A stretch of 64,000 bases of DNA from Heliocidaris tuberculata (GCA_025618425.1 CM046835.1:11913238-11977237), one strand, 5' to 3'; numbered from the stretch's first letter, positions 23,272 through 34,450 are shown. Notes: generated from the letters alone by a model not told the origin. Numbers and translations: made by a program.

Positions 23272-23817
23272 CTAGTTAACAGGAATGAAGAGCTGTAGTG
23301 GTAATCCGTAAGTCTGTTGAATGAAAAGAGAAAATAGAATAAATTAAAAACTATTAAGGTCGTAAACAATAAGAAAGGACTGCAATGTGCTAGATATGTA
23401 TATATGCATGACTCAAACAGAGTGAATATTGCTTGATAAAAAACTATTTTACCCACATTCATTAAAATTAAGTTCTTTTGTAAGCATGAAAATGGAAATG
23501 ATGAATCCTTATAAAAATTAAATAAAATTCCAATATTTGACTAAAAATTCTTCATGTTCAGGTCAGAGGGAAAGGAAATTACAATCGATTCAAATAAATT
23601 GCTTCCTCTTCAAGTTGTGTACTATTGATATAGGCCTATTATATATTTTTTTATATTGATATATTTTTCAAAAACTTTTTTTTTTTTTTTTTTTTTTGGG
23701 GGGGGGGGGGGGGGGTATTGCCAAATTTAATTAGGCACAGTAAAGGCCTACCTCTTCAAGCTTGAGCATGCAGGTCAGGATATCTGCTATTCGTTCATTT
23801 CTCCAGATTATGTACAT
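23272..23817 (-). CDS. Paralogous unit B: candidate short C-terminal coding exons
   Basis: The exon 23861-23752 follows acceptor CTTTTTTTACACAG and ends at GAAGAG/GTAGGC. From the ATG at 23817-23815 it reads MYIIWRNERIADILTCMLKL, then EE. It joins in phase 0 at 23313, after TTTTCATTCAACAG, to TYGLPLQLFIPVN and a stop at 23272-23274. The upstream exon 24459-24363 (acceptor AAACAG, donor GACAG/GTAAGT) contains MERNPRNAIQTL but stops in all frames before its end. The open frame of the middle exon also extends upstream of the ATG as LDGERILRYN, so a frame break or untranslated upstream exon is likely. Last exons of A and B are homologous. Function unknown; possibly a decaying gene or lncRNA. Confidence 0.3.
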
Positions 23818-24362
23818 GTTGTATCTCAATATTCTTTCACCATCCAATGTAAAGAATCATGCTGTGTAAAAAAAGGATAAATAAATTTATAAGTACATGT
23901 GTAAATGAAAGTAATTTAGAGGTACAAAATATATATTTTGCAGAAATACTTGTACTCCACTAATTCTGACTTTTTTTTTTATCTTCTCAAACATCTAAAT
24001 ACATCTAATTTAGATCATAGATCAAAGCTCAAAAGAGACCATTTTCACAGAATGTATTGTGGATAAAATGTGAAGTGTAATCCTCTCCTTCTTCTCCATG
24101 CTTACACACAATCATGGGCTTTGTTGGTAACTGTTTAAAATGTTTGCATAGTTTAAGGACAAGCTATTCAATAATCAATGGCAACTAGTAAGGGTATCTG
24201 TAATATGCTTTTAACTAATACATTTAGGGACCCCTGGAAGCCCTAATTGCTTTTATAGTTTATTTCCTTGTTTCCTGTTAAATTACAATATTTATGATAA
24301 TCATAAAATGATTCAAATTACATTATACATGTATATACTCGGGAAATGTTCTGTAAACTTAC

Positions 24363-24459
24363 CTGTCATTTAGGAAGGCTAAATTTCTGCTTCATCCTGT
24401 ATGGTCAACAGTTTGCACAATGTTTGAATAGCATTTCTTGGGTTCCTTTCCATTTTGAT
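24363..24459 (-). other. Upstream spliced exon of unit B, untranslated or broken
   Basis: The exon is bounded by a T-rich acceptor and a good GTAAGT donor. A 24-codon frame starting MERNPRNAIQTLCK ends at an in-exon TAG, so it cannot continue into the next exon without a frame change. Confidence 0.4.
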
Positions 24460-25696
24460 CTGTTTAAAAAAAAAATGAAAACAGAGTTGTCACTTTTTTT
24501 GGTCTTTCTTGTTACAGTCATAGCTACATTGATAATAATTGTTTTTATCAGGCAAATAAATTCCAATCCATTATTTTTCATAGGTCAAAATTCAATAATC
24601 ATCAGCTATCTTATGTTTATTAAGCCTGCATTCAAGCTACATAAGTTTCTTGGAAAGAAAAAGAAACAGCCTCAGCAACAAAACTTTCTAGTGACGTGTG
24701 CCTGAAATTTTGAACAGGGATCCCTAAACTGGCTTTAACACCAGACTGAATTTTTGCCCAAAATACATTTGCCTCCCCCCCCCAAAAAAAAAAATCATAG
24801 TCTATCAGACTCTAGATCTAGTTAACTTACAGTCAGTTTAATTGACCAAATTGCATGAAGTGAACCAAATATAGTAGATCCAAGTCTTTTAAGAACGTAA
24901 TAAAAGTCAGGCATGAAAGTTGAGTTGAACAGAGTTCTTATCAAACATGGTTAGAGATCTACTTTGAACTTTGTCCCCCAAGCACAGCTTTACTTTAGCC
25001 CTAGCCAAGTCTACATCTACTCAAGATAGACTATCCTTCAGACTTCGGTTTATGGAATAAAATTTCATCAAATATTCAGAGTTCAAAACAGTAAACCTCG
25101 TGTAACATTAATGGATCTATATCTGCACTAATTTTGGTCTACATATCTTATCAAAATCATCGACATCGTAGAATCCCACCACACATTCACAGTTTCCAAA
25201 TCTAACGTTAACCGTACTCCGTAGTCTCGTCGTACGTTAGATCCAAGTCCAAGTTGGACTAACGAATACGCTTGTGTGCAGCATACAGATGAACAACATG
25301 AGGAAAAGCTTATGCAATATAGTCTATCATCATTCTAAGAGTTTACTAACGTTAGATCTGTTTAGATCTTCTTAGATCCAACTTGTTTGCAAGTATTGAA
25401 TTTTTGACGCTGTCGAAATAGCCACCGCGCCGGTGGCTGAAACTGACCCGGGACTGCCTGGGTAGCTGTCATGAGCGGCAGCGTGTGAGGACAGCAATCT
25501 CCGTGTCAAACTACCTCTCGACGATAAATTCAGAACTGTAATTTCGAGAGAAAATTGTTTCAATCCTTTTTCAACACAACTCTTGTGAATCCTTTTGAAA
25601 TGTAGATAAATTATCATAGATACCTAGAATTGTACAAGTTATTTTTATCAATAAACTAAATATACGAAATTTACTCATAATTTGAGCTCTACTCAC

Positions 25697-26018
25697 CTTG
25701 TACTTTTGAACTATAACATCTCTCATTTCGTGCGGATGATGTCACTGCATATAATCTGCATAATTAATAGGTCTTGAATTGACGAAGTTGAGGTCAAGTA
25801 AATTTTAATCGATACTATCGAATTATGTACATATTCATGACCTAGCATCCAATCAGATTTTCACAATAAACTGACACGCACAAGAAATATGAATAATGCA
25901 ACGTATCGGGTGCTTATCGGGCTCTTCAAATGATCCGAAAGAGGCGGGGCCTAATTCCATTCGCGTAATGATTTCCGCGAGTGCTGCTTTCCGTCTAGTA
26001 AATCTATAATACGTCTAT
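25697..26018 (-). promoter_or_regulatory. First exon and promoter-like region of unit B
   Basis: The minus strand has GTGACATCATCCGCAC (CRE-like) followed by a short exon ending AGTACAAG/GTGAGT at 25697. The segment parallels 19.85-20.19 kb of unit A in order. The downstream exon region 25372-25617 corresponds to 19568-19777. Confidence 0.45.
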
Positions 26019-26163
26019 GGTAACCACAATGACGTCAAAGTGGTTATTGTCGCGCAATTATAGCAAAATGCGCGCAAGGTGCAATGCATTTTGTACAGTC
26101 TAGCGCGCAACACATCTGCAATACGCGAACCTGGGTAACCACTTTGACGTCATTGTGGTTACC
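26019..26163. repeat. Perfect 28-bp inverted repeat carrying TGACGTCA
   Basis: GGTAACCACAATGACGTCAA plus AGTGGTTA at 26019-26046 is the exact reverse complement of 26136-26163, with an 89-bp GCGC-rich loop. Each arm holds one consensus CRE (TGACGTCA). It adjoins the right arm of the TTAA-bounded interval and the unit B promoter. Confidence 0.8.
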
Positions 26164-26339
26164 TAGCTGAAATTGGGACACAGCTGAGGGGCCAAAATAT
26201 CCTGAAGTCTTACCATATTTCGGGGATTTTTCTGGCAACACGAATTTTTAAAAAACTTAAGGCAGATGATTTTCAGCTAATAAAATCATGATCTTTTAAA
26301 TGAACTAACATTGTTTCAGCATTGGGTACCCCCTTTAAA

Positions 26340-26500
26340 AAAGGTATTGTCTTAATCATTACGATTACTGTTATTATTGTCATTATTATTATGATGATTA
26401 TTATTAGTAGTAATTATTATCATTATCATATTTGATTGATACACATCTGTAAAAATCCAATCAACAACATCAACAACTGAAAAAAAAAAAAAAAAAAAAA
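26340..26500 (+). repeat. ATT-rich degenerate microsatellite and poly-A
   Basis: Interrupted (ATT)n/(ATG)n at about 26370-26430 and a run of about 20 A at 26479-26500. Confidence 0.8.
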
Positions 26501-26808
26501 ACTCCTGGTAAAATGTTTACACTGAAAGTGTTAAACTTTATCTACCAGAGTCCCGGATTGACTGGTAGCCAACACAAATCTGGTAATTTTCACCCTGTTG
26601 CCTCGTTATCTAAAGCCTATCTTCTCTATTCAAATCACCAAATTCCTGTTGAACTAATGCGATTATACACGGAAAATATTTTCCATGGAAGATTTTTAAT
26701 CAGGCGTTTTCTGTGTGTAATTATTGAAACTACGCAAAGTTTAAAAAACGTTGAGAACGAGACATAACCTTGTCTCAATCCTATATAGTCATACAGATTG
26801 GTGAAATA

Positions 26809-26987
26809 ATTGTGCACTTTTTCATGAAAGCATGAAATTTAGCATGTATATAGAGTTTTTGATGCCGAATAATTCTGGATATGGGGCCACCTAAAATTCG
26901 GGCCCTGGGGCCCCACTGTGGCCATTAAAAAAAATATGGCCCTCTCAGGGTCTTTTCCCTCCAAAGTTGTTGTAATCAAATCTAGTT

Positions 26988-27038
<51 letters not shown>

Positions 27039-27307
27039 GAAATATCATGTAATACTTCCTAGCCTCTAAAATCAGAAAAATGCTTTAGGTGCCCATTTTT
27101 CAAATAAAGGGCCATCCTATGTATCAAAATATTATAAAATCACTGATTTGCTGAATATAAGTAAAATGCTTCTAATTATGATCAGTTGACATTACGTCTT
27201 TGAAATCAACAACATAGGTGCGACAGGTGCCCATTATAACAAATAAAGGCCCATAGAGGCCCTCAAAAACTTATCTGCAAATTAAGATTTGTGAAATATA
27301 TTTGGTG
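26809..27307. repeat. Left arm of a ~3-kb inverted-repeat structure
   Basis: It starts AATTGTGCACTTTTTCATGA and matches the reverse complement of 29420-29862 along most of its length: GCCGAATAATTCTGGATAT, AATTCGGGCCCTGGGGCC, ATCAGAAAAATGCTT, ATCAACAACATAGGTGCGAC. The (TA)n at 26991-27032 corresponds to a plain GATATAATG in the other arm. Homology ends after AAGATTTGTGAA near 27307. Confidence 0.85.
26991..27032. repeat. (TA)21 microsatellite
   Basis: 42-bp TA run that expanded within the left inverted arm; absent from the right arm. Confidence 0.95.
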
Positions 27308-28097
27308 CCCATTATGACCAAAAAAGGGCCCAAAAGGTCCAAATAATCTATCTGCAACATATATTTTTTTAAATCTTCGTTTCTAATTTCTAATGGTATA
27401 GACAACAATTTTGAAATCAGGGTTATATAAACAGCCCACTTTAGCAGGCCACATAGGCTCATCGATGGCCCATTCGAGACAATTAAATTTGATTAATTCC
27501 CTCACAGAGGTTGGCCAAATTCAAAATAGCTGCCAAAATGCTAAAATTCCTGCTTGCATGTAATTTGAGTTTGGGCTTTAAAGCAAATCTAATTGCAAGC
27601 TGGTTATTATAGGCAGAATCGTTGGGTCACTCCATTTAATCACGACGGCCGTCACATTCAAAATGGCCTCCGTTGTGATTTAAGATGTGACTATTGGCAT
27701 TTTAAAGTTTTATGTTATATCTAGAAGCTTATCACTCGGTATAAAATATGGAATTTAGTACTGATATGCTGGAAATTTCTGTAAACAGAAAATATCAGTC
27801 AAACATTTATAACATGTTTCTCTTCTTATTGAAGAGTTATTCAAGAACAATATACATTAATATCCCGATGAAGCAAAAAATACTCTTCTGATGAAAATAA
27901 ATGTTATTATGCTTAAATAAACTATAATCAGATGCAGAACAACTAAATGATGAAACTGCACTTTCCTCTTTTTGTCATCTTCGTGGCCATATTGAAAAAA
28001 TACGAAACTGGTATGTCCTTAAGAAACAACCTATGATAGACATCGTAAGATTTTTATATCAGTTAATAGCTGTATTCTTAAACATCGGCAACACCTT
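27308..28097. other. Spacer inside the 3-kb inverted-repeat structure
   Basis: No gene supported. Words such as GGTGCCCATTATGACC and AAAGGGCC near 27300-27340 continue the style of the arm without an inverted partner. Confidence 0.4.
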
Positions 28098-28101
28098 TTA
28101 A

Positions 28102-28626
28102 AGGGCAATCCATACTTTGTAATATGTTGATTTATGTAAAATCAGACCGAAAAAGAAAAAAGATAAACATAATGATGAAAGTTTGAAAGAAATCGAACCC
28201 AAAATAAGAAAGTTATCAATGTTTGAGAAATGAGATCACTAAGTCTATGTGAATCTCAAATTGGCAGTTGGGTTAGTCGGTTGTGAGGTATTCCCGGTTA
28301 AATCTTGATTTTGTAGTACACCGTCATTAATTTTCCTTTTTCTCATTAGCCCGTTTTCCCTCGGGGTAATAATTAAATACATATTTTAGGAAAACTTTTT
28401 TTTTTAAATTGACATTTTAGTCATTCTGTGTGTTGGAACAAATGATAGAGTTGTCCGCCGCTTCATCACAGTGACATTACCGGTTCGGCCAATTTGAAAT
28501 TCAAATTTGTATAGGGATTACAACTTTCATATTGCTTGTCCGATTTCGTTTAAACACTTAAAAATCTGCTTCTCTGATTTTTCTACTTTCTTTTAGAGCA
28601 ACTTGCCATTACGATCGGATGTCCCT
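28102..28626. mobile_element. 525-bp TTAA-type MITE
   Basis: The ends AGGGCAATCC and GGATGTCCCT are flanked by TTAA (28098-28101) and TTAT (28627-28630), a TTAA duplication with one later change. The interior shares AAAGTTTGAAAGAAATCGA and AGAAAGTTATCAA with inverted sequence near its right end. The right half is the full version of the fragment at 4544-4764. Confidence 0.75.
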
Positions 28627-29147
28627 TTATAGAAAGAGGGTCTGAATACATATTTCTTTAGCATATTAACCATTTTGCATTTTGGTGCTTTATGCCTCAA
28701 TGCAAAATTATCAGATACAAATTACATTCAACTCTTATGCAGTATTTTTCAATTTGATGGCAATCTTAGAAATGAAATTCCACATTATTCAGCATTCTAA
28801 GATATACCTTTACCTTGGTTTCATTGTATCTCAACCAAATACTCCATTGTAACATGTCTATTTTTAGGCAAAAAAGTTGCAACATCCACAACTTTTTCCC
28901 TATACGATACAAGCTTCAAGACACAGCATAAACAGACCAGTGGTCATTTGGAATATGATGGTAATCTTAATGAAATGAAGTGCTTATAGAACAAACTGCC
29001 TTGCCAATAGTTACACTTTCACGTATGCATATTCAAAGGGTGACACGACATTTCCTCCTGTGACATTTGCTCCGCCGTCCATATCTCGAAAGGTCAAAGG
29101 TTAAGGTCAAGGTCATGATTTGGTTTTTTGTTCAGGACAATGTGAAG

Positions 29148-29199
29148 ATTAGGATTAGGGTTAGGGTTAGGGTTAGGGTTAGGTTTAGGTTTAGGATTA
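29148..29199 (+). repeat. Interstitial TTAGGG repeat
   Basis: About eight units of TTAGGG with GATTAGG and TTTAGG variants. The animal telomere motif occurs here internally; the ARG/VRV-rich ORF across it is an artefact. Confidence 0.95.
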
Positions 29200-29419
29200 A
29201 CATGGCAAATTTAGACCGGAGCAATTGTCACAGGAGCAAATGTCATGGAACCTATTCAAACACTTTGGGGCCTTGTTGAATTAGGCAACCTCTTGTGAGG
29301 GAAAGAATTGTCTTTGATGGGCCATCAATGGGTCCATGTGATTCCTAAAGTGGGATTTTTATATGACCTTGATTTCCAGATTAATGTCTACCATTTTAAA
29401 ATTTAAACCAAATATTTTT

Positions 29420-29862
29420 TACAAATCTTAATTTGCAGATAAATTTTTGAGGGCCTCTATGGGCCTTTATTTTTTATAATGGGCACCTGTCGCACCTATG
29501 TTGTTGATTTCAAAGACGTCATGTTGACTGATCAAAATTAGAAGCATTTTACTTAAATTCAACAAATCAGTGACTTTATAATATTCTGATACATAAGATG
29601 GTCCTTTATTTGAAAAATGTGCACCTGAAGCATTTTTCTGATTTTAGAGGCCGGAAATATTACATGATATTTCATTATATCAAACTAGATTTGATTACAT
29701 CAACTTTGAAGGAGAAAGACCCTGAGAGGGCCATTTTTTAAGAAAATAGGCACAACGGGCCCCAGGGCCCGAATTTTAGATGGCCCTATATCCAGAATTA
29801 TTCGGCATAAAAAACTCTACCTACATGCCAAATTTTATGCTTTTATGAAAAAGTGCACAATT
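29420..29862. repeat. Right arm of the ~3-kb inverted-repeat structure
   Basis: Reverse-complement homologue of 26809-27307, ending AAAAAGTGCACAATT. Identity is about 85-90% by eye after excluding the TA expansion. Confidence 0.85.
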
Positions 29863-29880
29863 CCATTGATTTTCTGCACC

Positions 29881-30175
29881 AGTAAAATAATCATTGATAA
29901 TTTTGATACATGTATTGTAGTATTGAAACTTTGCACGCGACGACAAATCTAGATAAAAGGCAAATCCCAGCTAGATGTTTACTGACAATCAAGATTTGTA
30001 TGAATAATATGGAGCTGTGCTTTGGAGCGGAGGCAGGGAAACCCCCTCCACTCCCAGTAAAATAATCATTGATAATTTTGATACATGTATTGTAGTATTG
30101 AAACTTTGCACGCGACGACAAATCTAAATAAAAGGCAAATCCCAGCTAGGTGTTTACTGACAATCAAGATTTGTA
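29881..30175 (+). repeat. 175-bp tandem duplication, 1.7 copies
   Basis: AGTAAAATAATCATTGATAA starts at 29881 and again at 30056. About 120 bp are nearly identical, with one evident substitution: AATCTAGATAAAAG against AATCTAAATAAAAG. Recent local duplication. Confidence 0.95.
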
Positions 30176-30179
30176 CAAG

Positions 30180-31322
30180 ATTGATAATAGAATGTAGACA
30201 GGGCCCCACATAGAGTGAAGAAACGATGAATTCATCCGTGTGCGAGGGAGTGTATAGGGCGTAGCAGGAATATTTTGATATTTAAATGTTCTTTGAATAG
30301 CACTAAAAACAACTTTATATATATACAGTATTATAGTATTATGTTATTTCCTTTTTTGTTGGAAGGGTAAGAACATGGGAAACTAAATAAATTTTGTACC
30401 ACATTGGAAATAATTATGGGGTTAGGGTATCACCCACTCTTAAATAGAATGCTTATGTCGATGTAATGTGTTAAGACTGGGCTCGTAAACCACTGTCTTA
30501 TGCTAATTATAATTGCTGACACATTGGTCAAAGTTTGAACTTTTTTTTTGGGGGGGGGGGGGTGGGGGAATTGTTTTCTTTTTGTCTTTTATATTTTTTT
30601 TCTCACAAAATTCTCTTTATGAAGGAGTGATTTATTCTCGTCAGGAAAATATTTGTGTTCAGTGAAACCCCACTGATCGGCGACTCTAACTCTCTTTTTA
30701 AAGTCCAAAGAATGAAATTTCCAGTGGCTTGGCCAGATCATTTTTAATGGAGGGCTGTTGGATCACTTTAGCTGACAGGTAAGCCAAAATGTTTTCAACA
30801 ATAAATTATAACAAGGGGGCCACGCACCAACTTTTTGAATTTGCCGACAAGATCGAAGAAATTCCACATTTACCGAGGAATTAAATTTTGAAAGGGGCAC
30901 ATTACTCCCTCTCGCGGTGCCCCCGGCAGTTTCTATGCGAGAACACCTCAAAGTAAGTACCTTTCCTGTTCAAATTCGTAACAGCATGATAAATTCACAT
31001 TTTTAGTTTTCTCAGGCCTCAAAGAATGTTACATGGTATGTAGCCCTATTATATTCCGACCGTATATACATAATTGGTTACTCTAAGCACTGATAAACAA
31101 ACGATTAGGGAGAGGGGAGGGGGGGGGGGGGGCGTCAGAGATATATACTTCGATAGCCTCGGGTACCTCCGACCCACATCAAGTTGTATTGCATTCAGCG
31201 TTGCCAGGTTCAAAATGTTAAATTAATGTATCCGAGACTGAAAATTATCGTTTTTTAGAGAAAATTATCGTCATATAGCTCACTCTGTATCTCACAGGAA
31301 AATGAGGAAGTACCAACTGTAG
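30180..31322. other. Spacer with G runs, no gene supported
   Basis: It contains T/G homopolymers at about 30541-30568 and a G run at about 31116-31131. CCAGTGGCTTGGCCAGA near 30720 resembles a hAT-type end without a partner. Confidence 0.4.
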
Positions 31323-31330
31323 ACCTATAT

Positions 31331-32431
31331 CAGGGGCGGCGGAGCGTCTTTCAAAGGGGGGGGGGGGGACCAACAAAAAGGGGCACTTTGGGGGGGGGGA
31401 AGGGCACCTACGAAGAAAATGCCACTTAGAGACATTAGTACTGTATACCACTACATAATCTATTATTATGAAGCCTCTCTGATTATTTGGAGCTAGGTAT
31501 ATGGCTCTTTTGTGGACTTTAGGTCACAGTTTGTAAGCGACATCGGGGTATATAGGTAAAATATATTTAATATATATATATAGGTATATAGGGAGGGCAC
31601 TTATCAAAAGACTAAAGGGGCTCTTATCAAAAGGGAAAATAACACTATTAATTAGAAAGAAAATGGGACACTGATCAGAAGTAAAAAGGGGCACTTAAAA
31701 AGAGGAATTTATCAGAGATGAAAAGGGAACTTATCATAAGGAAAAATTGCACTATTAGAACGAAAACTGGGCACTAATCAGACGAAAACAGGGACACTTG
31801 TCGGATTTCAAAGGGGGCAGTTATCTGAGCCTAAAAGGGGCACTTATCAGAAGGTGAAAAGAGCACTTATTAGAAAGAAGAAGAAGAGGCAGTCATACGA
31901 AGAAAAAGGGTCACTTATCACAGGTGAAAAATTGCACTTATAAGAAGGGAAAATTTGTACTATTAGAACGGAAAATGGGCACTAATCAAAAGAAAAACAA
32001 AGGCACAGATTTCAAAAGGGCAGTAATGTCTGAGATTAAAAGGGGCACTTATCAGAAGGTGAAAAAGGCATCTATCAGAAAGAAGAAGGGGCGCAGTTAT
32101 ACGAAGAAAAAGGGGCACTTATCAGAGGTGAAAAAAGGCAGTTATCAGAAGGAAAAGTTGCACTATCAGAACAGAAAATGGGCACTAATCAGACGAATAG
32201 GGGCACTTATTAGATTTTAAAAGCGGCAGTTATGTCTGAGGTTAAAGGGGGCACTTATCAGAAGGTAAAAATTGCACTTATTAAAAAGAAAAGGGGGCAC
32301 TTTACGAACTTAAGGGGGCACTTATCAGATATGAAAAGGGGCACTTTTCATAGATAAAAAGCGGCACTTTGGGGGTACTGGAAAAGGTGGGGGGCACTGT
32401 GCCCCCTGCCCCCACGGGAGCGCCGCCTCTG
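31331..32431. mobile_element. 1.1-kb hAT-type element filled with a GGGCACTTATCAG array
   Basis: It begins CAGGGGCGGCG and ends CGCCGCCTCTG, an 11-bp TIR with one mismatch. ACCTATAT flanks both ends exactly (31323-31330 and 32432-32439). From about 31590 to 32350 the body is a degenerate tandem array of roughly 24-32-bp units of the form AAAAGGGGCACTTATCAGAA. The Lys-rich ORF at 31924-32220 is read from this array and is not a gene. Confidence 0.85.
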
Positions 32432-32610
32432 ACCTATATCCATATGAAAAAAAATGTCCGAGCTGAAGGCAAGTTACGATCAGCAAACTATGTCTAGTAC
32501 CATGCGATATTAAAGCTCTGCACTCGAGTCGTACTCGACGTATGGCGTGAAAGCATAACTCCGTGGGTGAAAATTACAAGAAAATGTACGCTTCCTATCA
32601 GTTTGGAAAT

Positions 32611-32612
32611 GT

Positions 32613-32644
<32 letters not shown>
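32611..32644 (+). repeat. (TTG)n microsatellite
   Basis: About 11 TTG/GTT units; poly-Thr on the minus strand is an artefact. Confidence 0.95.
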
Positions 32645-32645
<1 letters not shown>

Positions 32646-32649
32646 TATA

Positions 32650-34139
32650 GAGACAATGGGTACCAAAAAGGGTCAAAATAGGGCCTACTAGTATGCCTAT
32701 CTTCTTAAATTGCAAAAATGTAAAATTATCGTACATTTGACCTTTTGGGGGAATTATTGATCGTACATCGTACAGAGGGCCAAATTATCGTACGAATACG
32801 AGAATTATCGTACACCTGGCAACGCTGATTGCATTATGTATTTCGTATCCAAAGCAGTGCAGTTCGTATCCAAAACAGTGAATCTTGGTTCGTATCCAAC
32901 ACGAAGTAGCAACATTAATGATTATCAGAGCAAACTGTGGCGAGTACAACCTTTGACCCCTTTGACTTCCATCAGGGTTTTCACGGCAGGGGAGGTAATA
33001 TGTAGGGTGAACATTACAACCCTCTCCTTCAAATTTTAGTGGGCAAATGGCACAAATTAATGTTTTTATTATGTACCATTAATTTTGCTCGTTGGGAAAA
33101 AATTGTAAAGTGTGTCGTCAGACTTTTTTCTCTTTTCTTGATAATTATATGGATTTGGTGTTTTTGTTTTTTCATAATTTGAAATAGTCCTGTCAGCGCC
33201 CCTGGCTTCCAATTAACAAACGAATTCATTTCAAATTAATTTTTGTGTTCCAAAATCGAAAATAGTTTAACACCTCTTTAACATACATGTATTTCTCATA
33301 AAGCTCTAAACTTTTGGAATCTTTTTCTTCACCACTCCTTGCACAATGCTTGTGTGTCTATAGACAAATTTATTCATTTGTTAATGTTATGTAATATCGG
33401 ACAACTATCTCGGGTTTCTTTAACTTATCTTTATACGTTACTCTATATAATATGCATTATAATCTATACGTAACTCTACATAATTACATTAAAGCACTCA
33501 ACGATAACTTTGCTAACTTTGCTAAACAGTTTGGGGAAATTCATATTCATAATGTCACTCAAAGAAGACGCTCTCATAAAAGAATCTGCCAATTTTTTCC
33601 GATATATTGATCAACGTGGTGACCTTTGTTAAAATGGTTTATTCTTAGGCATATCTATATAGTATATGTACATAGTTCTTTTATTGGCTCTTTTTCTCAT
33701 CACCTTATATAATATTACTTGTACATAATCTGGTAATTTATATTTCATGAAAGAGCATGTCTAGTTGATCAGTTATGAACATTTTGTTATTGTTTTGTGG
33801 GGGGGGGGGGTATGCGCACAAGAGGAGCATCCATTTTTGTGGCCAATGCCCATATCATACATGCATAAAGTTCTCAAAGATTACTGTATCTTTTCTTTTC
33901 CCCCTCTTTCAAAATTCTAGTTCCACCCTTGGTAATAACAGATAAGTAAATCAACCATCGTTTGATAATACACGTTATACTTACAGTTCAGCCAAGGACA
34001 ATTTATCGATTTAACCTTCAATCGGTATTATGATGACTCTTGACCGAAATAATTTTCTTATATGATTAAGTTTATGTCATTTTCTGAACAGTAACATTAT
34101 GTTGATACAAATGAAAGCGAAAGAAACTATAGGAAACTG
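32650..34139. other. Spacer, no gene supported
   Basis: A short direct repeat, TTCGTATCCAAA with CAGTG, occurs at about 32848 and 32869. A G run lies at 33801-33810. Confidence 0.4.
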
Positions 34140-34450
34140 GGAAATTATAACTGACAGAAATCAGTGACTTCCTGGATTGTCGGAATTGACAACAATTATT
34201 CAACTGGAACCAACATGAATGATGTAAGATGTAAAACCACATTTCAATCGGTTACACCAAGGAGGTACTGGGCAAGCTAGTACCTCCTTGGTTGTACATA
34301 CCCCGCATCTCAGAAGTGTAAAGTGATAAATAAATATTTTGACATTCCGGTTCTCATTCTCACGCACTTTGTGATACCGTGGTTGTTGGAATTAATTATT
34401 TATTCAAGAAGCTAATTTCTGTACGTGTAATACTTTTCATATTGAATGAT
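34140..34450 (+). repeat. Copy 1 of a diverged direct duplication (partner 36360-36620)
   Basis: GACTTCCTGGATTGTCG, CTGACA/TTGACAA, ACATTTCAATC, GGTTCTCATTC and ATTATT-ATTCAAGA recur in the same order at 36368-36600. Confidence 0.55.
34256..34292. repeat. Perfect 14-bp hairpin, 9-nt loop
   Basis: ACCAAGGAGGTACT (34256-34269) is the exact inverse of AGTACCTCCTTGGT (34279-34292), with loop GGGCAAGCT. It has no T tract and no neighbouring CDS to suggest a terminator. Confidence 0.9.

Larger units (their letters stand above)
14398..26334. mobile_element. Candidate 11.9-kb TTAA-bounded composite element
   Basis: An arm of about 180 bp at 14398-14577 recurs inverted at 26155-26334 with roughly 95% identity by eye. 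Each arm begins AGGGGGTACCCAATGC and abuts TTAA on its outer side (14394-14397 and 26335-26338). TTAA plus AGGG ends match the piggyBac-type MITEs elsewhere in the window. No closer partner end was seen for either arm. The interval holds two paralogous minus-strand units, a foldback with a plus-strand exon, and many nested MITEs, but no transposase ORF. It could be a composite element or two independent half-copies in opposite orientation. Confidence 0.35.

Noticed and set aside
23752..24459. TGA read as Trp (mitochondrial-type code) across the unit B exons
   Set aside because: One frame looks open if TGA is sense, but there is no other sign of a mitochondrial insert and the alternative frames are equally plausible.
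31924..32220. 98-codon Lys-rich plus-strand ORF
   Set aside because: Read from the GGGCACTTATCAG tandem array inside a transposon; no start context or conservation.
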